From: Aldehydirespirator sp965203575
GTDB lineage: Bacteria; Actinomycetota; Acidimicrobiia; Acidimicrobiales; Aldehydirespiratoraceae
Direction: 5' to 3'
NCBI GenBank assembly: GCA_965203575.1
Contig: OZ241894.1
Location: forward strand, 1,798,001-1,862,000
Length of the DNA: 64,000 nt
The notes under the pieces are model-generated. The model was given only the letters and a program-made list of their open reading frames with translations, made no database searches and had not been told where the DNA came from. This document shows, piece after piece, positions 59,570-64,000 of the stretch (positions are counted from its first letter, which is position 1; each line of letters begins with the position of its first letter). The translations under genes were made by a program, and so were the position numbers.

Positions 59570-60447
59570 CTCTCGCGTCGCTCCGGTACTGCTGCGTGCG
59601 TGCCCAGCAGGAGATCCGCCTCGCGTACCTGCGCCACTAGGGATTCCCATAGCTCCCGCAGAACATTGGTGGTCAGCCCAGGTGTCGACTTAGCACCCAT
59701 GTGCAGCGCCTGGGTGAAACACCATTCAGGAAGTTCGATGCTCGGTCGCTTGAACCCGACATCGCCACCTGCTTGCACTGCGGGAAAGAAGCTGAACATC
59801 CCATCGACTGGGTCGTTCGGCGTCGCTCCCCAGTAGAGCCTGAAGCTCGTTCCCGCATCGTTGGCGGCTAGGGGACCTCCGGTCACGTCGAGGAATGCTT
59901 CAGGAACCAGGCCTGCCAAGTCGAAGGAAGCCTCTTCTGCCGCGTATTCGACGAAGCCCGCGACCACGAAGACGGTGTCGAGGACCCAGTCTCCTCGCTT
60001 GCTTCCGAAGGCGATCACCGACCCTTGTTCGAGGGCTCTCAGCTTGGGTTTCCATCGCTGATGGCAGTTCGAATACAGGAGGCGTTCACCAAAAACGAAC
60101 GGGTCGGTGTTGTGCAAGCCCCCGTATCCGTCTCGCCGGACGTAGTACGGGCGCCATAGGTACCTAGGGAACCCTGGATCGCCTAGCTGCTTGAGCTCAC
60201 GTAGCAACTCCGACTCGGCTTCCCACTCGCCCCAGGCCCACAGGAGTCCGTCGCCAGTGCAGTCGTCCTCGTCTATCCATTCGCCAGGTAGCTGCAAGAA
60301 CTTCCGCGCGTGGCCAGGACCGCAGTCGTTCGTGGATGCACAGCCGTCCTCGGGGGCTCGCCGGTTCCATTCCTGCCCACCGCCGAGGCCGGGCCGCTGT
60401 TCTCTGCCTGGATGATGAAACTGGACGAAGTGGGGGCTATCGCGCAT
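59566..60447 (-). CDS. Conserved hypothetical protein
   Basis: A 293-residue protein with recognisable blocks but no function I can assign: HFVQFHHPGREQRPG (about 5-19), HARKFLQLPGEWID, LLWAWGEWEAESELL, YLWRPYYVRRDGYGGLHNTDPFVFGERLLYSNC, and SVIAFGSKRGDWVLDTVFVVAGFVEY. The conserved His, Cys, Trp and Asp residues suggest an enzyme. ATG at 60447 is chosen because the family-like sequence begins there. It follows the HigA-like antitoxin gene by 59 bases on the same strand, in DNA of lower GC content than the flanks, so it may belong to the same accessory islet. Confidence 0.65.
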   Translation of the reverse strand: MRDSPHFVQFHHPGREQRPGLGGGQEWNRRAPEDGCASTNDCGPGHARKFLQLPGEWIDEDDCTGDGLLWAWGEWEAESELLRELKQLGDPGFPRYLWRPYYVRRDGYGGLHNTDPFVFGERLLYSNCHQRWKPKLRALEQGSVIAFGSKRGDWVLDTVFVVAGFVEYAAEEASFDLAGLVPEAFLDVTGGPLAANDAGTSFRLYWGATPNDPVDGMFSFFPAVQAGGDVGFKRPSIELPEWCFTQALHMGAKSTPGLTTNVLRELWESLVAQVREADLLLGTHAAVPERRES

Positions 60448-60506
60448 CGCGCAACACTCTGACGATGATGGCAACCACCATAAGGACTCACTGGTTGTCC
60501 GGTGAT

Positions 60507-60941
60507 TCAGTCGCCAACGGGGACGAGATCGCCCACTCCGATTTCGACCTCATGGTCATCGAAGACAGCAGTAACGCGCAGTTGGCCGCCAACGGCTTCG
60601 ATGAAGCGCGCAAGCGTGGCCAGTTGAACGTTCGTGCGGCGTTCCATGCGAGAGACTTCAGCCTGGCTGATTTCGAGCTCCGCTGAGATTTGAGACTGCG
60701 TGAGCCCCCGGGCTTGGCGGATAGCGCGTAGAGTTTGGACCCGGGCACCAATGGCAGCGTAGGTTCTGGCCTCTGTTGCTGCCGCCGCTGGATTGTCGGT
60801 GAGCATCTGCTGGCGAACGGCCTCGATCCGCTCAGTTGCCGTCTCCCACTCGTGATCGCTGTATCTGTCGGCGTTGTCGGCGGGAGTTGACGGGGTGGCT
60901 GGGCTGTCGGCGGACGGATCGTCCGAGGACCTATCTGACAT
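60507..60941 (-). CDS. XRE-family antitoxin (HigA-like)
   Basis: A 144-residue DNA-binding protein. A Cro/C1 helix-turn-helix occupies about 65-125 (LRAIRQARGLTQSQISAELEISQAEVSRMERRTNVQLATLARFIEAVGGQLRVTAVF), the usual form of antitoxins paired with RelE/HigB toxins. The first 55 residues are a Ser/Asp/Pro-rich tail that is longer than normal. It lies 64 bases after the toxin gene, the toxin-first order of HigBA. That gap contains a direct repeat of TTGTGTTCTTTGT type. Confidence 0.85.
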   Translation of the reverse strand: MSDRSSDDPSADSPATPSTPADNADRYSDHEWETATERIEAVRQQMLTDNPAAAATEARTYAAIGARVQTLRAIRQARGLTQSQISAELEISQAEVSRMERRTNVQLATLARFIEAVGGQLRVTAVFDDHEVEIGVGDLVPVGD

Positions 60942-61005
60942 GTCGATTACCTCTGTGTTCTTTGTCTTGTGTTCTTTGTTCTCGCCATCGCACTGCGATG
61001 TTGAC

Positions 61006-61452
61006 TCACGGTCTTCTCAACTGGATCCTTAGTTGGGGATGATGGTGCTCCCACTCGCTGATCATGGACTCCTCGATCTGTCTAACAGTGCCGTCGTACC
61101 AGGTGTTCCCCAAGTCGGACTTGTCACCCATGAGCATGACAATGGCTGCCTCCGAACCGTCGGCCTCCTTGCCCCAGACGTAGGCGATACGCATGACGGG
61201 CCGACCGCTTGCATACGGCGTGAACCTCGTCGGCGGGGTACGGCGCAGCGTGTAGAGCTCATAGCGTGAACTGACCACCGGATGGCTCGCATCGTCCGGA
61301 CGGTCGCCTTCGATGTCGTGCCCGAAGTCCTCCAGTGCCCGCAGAAGGGCGGATACTTCACCGAAGACCTCCATCAACACGTCGTCCTCAACCGCCGCTT
61401 CGGCCAACTGCGCGTACTGGCGAGCAAACCTCGGATGGTAGTGCATCAACAT
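61006..61452 (-). CDS. RelE/HigB-like toxin
   Basis: A 148-residue protein with a RelE-type core: PVMRIAYVWGKEADGSEAAIVMLMGDKSDLGNTWYDGTVRQIEES (about 86-130) matches the phage-derived Gp49/HigB group (RxxYxW...ivxLxGDK...WY). RYELYTLRRTP precedes it. Such toxins cleave mRNA on the ribosome. First gene of the islet, transcribed from the AT-rich region at 61453-61500, and followed by its likely XRE antitoxin. ATG 61452 or ATG 61446 may be the start. Confidence 0.82.
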   Translation of the reverse strand: MLMHYHPRFARQYAQLAEAAVEDDVLMEVFGEVSALLRALEDFGHDIEGDRPDDASHPVVSSRYELYTLRRTPPTRFTPYASGRPVMRIAYVWGKEADGSEAAIVMLMGDKSDLGNTWYDGTVRQIEESMISEWEHHHPQLRIQLRRP

Positions 61453-61500
61453 CGACGTCCTATTATACTGTCAAAAACATATACCTTAAATAGTATACTC
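61453..61500 (-). promoter_or_regulatory. AT-rich promoter/operator of the toxin-antitoxin pair
   Basis: On the minus strand the region reads AGTATACTATTTAAGGTATA, then TGTTTTTGACAGTATAATAG before the toxin start. A TATAAT (61462-61467) is the likely -10 box, and the palindrome AGTATACT (61491-61498) with the related GGTATA could bind the antitoxin. The base composition contrasts sharply with the GC-rich flanks. Confidence 0.5.
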
Positions 61501-61593
61501 CACCGATCTGAAGATCACTAGCGACAGCCGAGAGCGCAGGGCAGCCTGAGTGCGAGCCTCAGCGGTGTCATTGCTCGCATAGCCTGCGGTTCG

Positions 61594-63192
61594 ATGGCTG
61601 AGGTCCGGGCTGACGGCTTCGAGATCGTGGTGGACGGCGTGGCGGTGGTGGTGGCTGACGATGGGCTGACCCTGCTGGATGTGCTGCGCGAGCAGCTCGG
61701 GGTGCGGTCGGTGAAGGACGGGTGCAGCCCCCAGGGCCAGTGCGGCTGCTGCACGGTGCTGGTGGACGGACAGCCCCGGGTGGCCTGTGTCACCCCGGCC
61801 CGGCGGGTGGCAGGCCGGGCCATCACCACTCTCGAAGGGCTTGACGCCGGCGTGCGCGACGGCTGGGCCCGGGCGTTCGCGGCCACGGGCGGCAGCCAGT
61901 GCGGGTTCTGCACACCGGGGATCATCTGCCGCTTCGCCGGTCTGCAAGCAAAGGGTGCCGACCACAACGATCGCCGCCTCGCGGCCCGGGCTCTGGCCGC
62001 TCATCTGTGCCGCTGCACCGGCTGGCAGCCCATTCTCGACGCGTGGCAGGCCTATCCCACCGTGGTGGCCGAGCCTGCCGGTGCAGACCTGGACCACCGG
62101 GTCGACGCCGACTTGAGGGCCAGCATCGAAGGCCGCTCACCGCAGTCCACCGGCCCCCAGGTGTCCCTTGGTGGAGGCGGATTCGCCGACGACACGGCAC
62201 CGGCCGGTGCTCTGGTGGCGGTGCGGGCCGGCGAGGGCTGCGAATCCGCCGACGAGCACGGCTGGGTGGTGGCCGAGACCCCGGTCGAGGCTCGGCGACT
62301 GGCGGGCCGAGTGCCTGGCCGGCGCACCACGGCCAGCTGGGAACCGCCGTTGGCCGTGCCGCCCGGTGACTGGGCCGTCACCCTGCGCACCAGTTGGACC
62401 GATCCCGGATATCTCGAGACCGACGCGGCCTGGTGCGAGCCGGGTGGCGAGCCGGCCTCGCCGCTCGGCAACGGCGGCGCGTTCGGCGGGAAGATCCACT
62501 CGCCGGTGGCCCATGCCGCCCGCCTTCTCGCCGACCGTCATGGTCGCCCGGTGCGGGTGCTGTGGTCCCGCCCCGACGCGGCCGAACTCGGTCCCAAGCG
62601 GCCGCCCATCGCTGCCGGCGTTCGCTCCGACGGCACCGGCGAGGTGGTGGTGGCCCGAACCCCGGGCATCGTCGAGGCGATCAGGTCGTATGCGCCGGGT
62701 CTGGTAGTCACCGAGGTCGACCTGCCCGGCCCGCCCACGTCTTCGCGGGTGCGAGCCGCGGGCTGGGCCGAGGCCGCGGTGCTGCTGGCCGCAGCCCGGG
62801 GCGAGTCCGGTTGGATCGCAGCTCCAGATGGGGGATCGGCTGCCGCGGCGATCGAGTCCGACGGAACGATCAGCGTGCGGGTACGGGCGGGCCGAACCCT
62901 CGATGAGACCGTGCTGCGCTCCTACTGCGCCGGTGCAGCCCACATGGCCTATTCGTGGGTGACCAGCGAGTGCCTCGGCGTGGATCCCGAAGGCACCGTC
63001 CACGACCTGACCGTGCGCTCCTTCGGGATAGTCAGCGCGGCCAACATGCCGGCGGTGAGGATCGAGGTGCTCGACGACGGCTCGGAGCCCGTCAACGGCA
63101 GCGACGCCGTGTTCGCCGCGGTGGCCGCCGCGGTGTGGATCAGCCGGGGACTGCCGCCTACCTGGCCGACCGGATCTTCGACTGGAGCTTAG
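61594..63192 (+). CDS. [2Fe-2S] domain fused to a shortened molybdopterin-type domain
   Basis: A 532-residue protein. Residues 1 to about 155 are a complete CoxS/XdhC-type small subunit: plant-type cluster Cys44, Cys50, Cys53 and Cys65 (GCSPQGQCGCCTV), and second cluster Cys103, Cys106 (GSQCGFCTPGI), Cys139 and Cys141 (CRCTGW). The remaining 375 residues carry xanthine-dehydrogenase-like pieces, notably GNGGAFGGKIHSP (about 290-302), RVRAAGWAEAAVLLAAA and GTVHDLTVRSFGIVSAANMPAVRIEVL. They are about half the length of a normal Mo-binding subunit. There is no FAD subunit gene beside it. The start at ATG 61594 gives a normal small-subunit N-terminus. Confidence 0.8.
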   Translation: MAEVRADGFEIVVDGVAVVVADDGLTLLDVLREQLGVRSVKDGCSPQGQCGCCTVLVDGQPRVACVTPARRVAGRAITTLEGLDAGVRDGWARAFAATGGSQCGFCTPGIICRFAGLQAKGADHNDRRLAARALAAHLCRCTGWQPILDAWQAYPTVVAEPAGADLDHRVDADLRASIEGRSPQSTGPQVSLGGGGFADDTAPAGALVAVRAGEGCESADEHGWVVAETPVEARRLAGRVPGRRTTASWEPPLAVPPGDWAVTLRTSWTDPGYLETDAAWCEPGGEPASPLGNGGAFGGKIHSPVAHAARLLADRHGRPVRVLWSRPDAAELGPKRPPIAAGVRSDGTGEVVVARTPGIVEAIRSYAPGLVVTEVDLPGPPTSSRVRAAGWAEAAVLLAAARGESGWIAAPDGGSAAAAIESDGTISVRVRAGRTLDETVLRSYCAGAAHMAYSWVTSECLGVDPEGTVHDLTVRSFGIVSAANMPAVRIEVLDDGSEPVNGSDAVFAAVAAAVWISRGLPPTWPTGSSTGA

Positions 63193-63412
63193 AGCGCAGG
63201 GACGGCGGCTCGGGCCGGTGCGGGTAGCCGGTCTCGGCTTCCTTGCGGGCCAGTTCCAGGTACTCGTTGGGACCGTCGTCGCCGCGGTTGGCTGCGTCCG
63301 AGTCGACCTTGAGGAGGCTGCCCAGCACCGCGGCCAGGATCCCGCTGCCCACCAGCACCGCCACCGGGAACAGCACCACCAGCACTATCACCATCACCAC
63401 CGCTCCGGCCAC
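63158..63412 (-). CDS. Small hypothetical membrane protein
   Basis: An 84-residue protein with one N-terminal helix (VVMVIVLVVLFPVAVLVGSGILAAVLGSLL, about 5-34) and a hydrophilic tail containing NEYLELARKEAETGY. I recognise no family. It starts with GTG at 63412 and its 3' end overlaps the convergent fused Fe-S gene by 35 bases. Coding potential and a clean membrane segment support it. Confidence 0.5.
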   Translation of the reverse strand: MAGAVVMVIVLVVLFPVAVLVGSGILAAVLGSLLKVDSDAANRGDDGPNEYLELARKEAETGYPHRPEPPSLRSKLQSKIRSAR

Positions 63413-63443
63413 GCCCCGAGCATAGGCGACAAGACAAGCCGTG

Positions 63444-64000
63444 CTAGCTGTCGGGGGGCGCGATCGTGTCGGCGATCAGGGCGTGGACGACGGCCGTGAG
63501 GGCCTCGTCCTCGGTGGCGCCCTCCTCGAGCGCACCGCGGTACACGGCGAGCTGGCGATCCGCCGAAGTGCCCCGCTCGCAGATCGTGCGGGTGTGCTCG
63601 ATCTCCACCACGCAGTCGAGGGCCTCGGCGTCGGGCATGACCAGCTCGATCAGTTCCTCCAGCAGTTCCGGGAAGGGCACCAGCACACCCCGGCCGAAGT
63701 CCATCAACTCGCCGCGGACCCCGTAGCGCTGGGCCCGCCACAGGTTCTCCGACAGCAGGAAGTTGGCGTAGCTGCGCCAGCGACGGTTCTCCAGCTTGAG
63801 CCGCCACAACATCCGCAGCAGGCAGACGTACATGGCGGCCACGGCGACCGTGTCCTCCATCCTGGTGGGCAGGTCGGTGACCCGCATCTCCAGGGTGGGG
63901 TAGCGCTCGGACGGGCGGATGTACCACCACACCATGGTGGAGTCCTCGATGATCCCGGCTCGCACCAGCACGTCGATGTGGCGCCTGAACTCGGACCAGG
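63444..64000 (-). CDS. Carboxylate-amine ligase (YbdK/GCS2 family), 3' part
   Basis: The gene runs off the right edge; the last 185 or so residues are present. WWYIRPSERYPTLEMRVTDLPTRMEDTVAVAAMYVCLLRML is characteristic of the glutamate-cysteine ligase type 2 (YbdK) family, matching the usual WWDxRPxxxxPTLExRxxD, followed by ENRWRSYANFLLSENLWRAQRYG. Enzymes of this family ligate glutamate to an amine or have weak glutamate-cysteine ligase activity. The start and the ATP-binding part lie outside the window. Confidence 0.88.
   Translation of the reverse strand, partial: WSEFRRHIDVLVRAGIIEDSTMVWWYIRPSERYPTLEMRVTDLPTRMEDTVAVAAMYVCLLRMLWRLKLENRRWRSYANFLLSENLWRAQRYGVRGELMDFGRGVLVPFPELLEELIELVMPDAEALDCVVEIEHTRTICERGTSADRQLAVYRGALEEGATEDEALTAVVHALIADTIAPPDS

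Overview
The window is GC-rich DNA, packed with genes on both strands and with many GTG starts. It carries a caa3-type cytochrome oxidase of actinobacterial layout, a WhiB regulator, an F420-type luciferase-like oxidoreductase, an NfeD-like protein and an Mrp ATPase. Together these point to an actinomycete, most likely of the Acidimicrobiia type. The lineage is an inference from gene content and style, not from a marker-gene tree.

Region by region: 86-9185 is a respiratory locus. It holds heme farnesyltransferase, a three-gene block of oxidase-like membrane proteins whose subunit-I homologue has lost nearly all metal ligands, then the canonical ctaC-ctaD-ctaE-subunit IV-ctaG set. 9196-12222 carries a sterol C-24 methyltransferase homologue, an OsmC-like protein and a flavoprotein monooxygenase. 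12339-16195 has a KamA-type radical SAM protein divergent from serS-pdxH. 16201-20250 is a minus-strand run (oligoribonuclease, metallo-beta-lactamase fold hydrolase, TlpA-like thioredoxin, CcdA-like transporter, poly-gamma-glutamate hydrolase-like protein). 20327-24992 holds dUTPase, an RsbW-like ATPase, aspartokinase, aspartate-semialdehyde dehydrogenase, an EamA exporter and a flavin reductase.

24994-26843 looks like an inserted cassette carrying an AbiEi-Fic fusion protein. It is flanked by a 19-bp direct repeat derived from the overlapping 3' ends of the two flanking convergent genes. Beyond an MFS transporter, 28185-43914 is one long plus-strand operon. It encodes an HpaB-type flavin monooxygenase, UbiD decarboxylase, FadR/GntR regulator, amidohydrolase, GlcG/HbpS protein, a complete Dpp-type ABC importer, RidA, a gamma-glutamyltransferase-like protein, a creatinase-like M24 protein, a cupin and a DUF2848 protein. 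Most junctions are ATGA or GTGA overlaps. A TTGACA promoter overlapped by a perfect GntR-style dyad lies at its head. Between the second permease and the first ATPase sits a chain of three translationally coupled 12-codon mini-ORFs.

43909-50005 is mixed: a small membrane protein, a class I glutamine amidotransferase, a PaREP1-like protein, a DUF4143-type ATPase with a probable leaderless promoter, tRNA-Pro(CGG), a receiver protein, a STAS protein, an NfeD-like protein and WhiB. 50108-53107 encodes SelB and SelA without a visible tRNA-Sec or SelD. 53209-59569 has FxsA, a nitroreductase-SRPBCC fusion, an LLM oxidoreductase, a 91-bp tandem repeat array, a coiled-coil/SH3 surface protein, a gene remnant, Mrp and an IscA-type carrier. 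59566-61452 is a lower-GC minus-strand islet with a HigBA-like toxin-antitoxin pair and a conserved hypothetical gene. The window ends with a fused [2Fe-2S]/molybdopterin-type protein, a small membrane protein and the 3' part of a carboxylate-amine ligase.

A dispersed repeat built on the core GCGGCCCGTGAGCG(C/T)AGCGA recurs at four intergenic sites (12.2, 47.4, 53.1 and 56 kb) and forms the core of the 91-bp tandem array.
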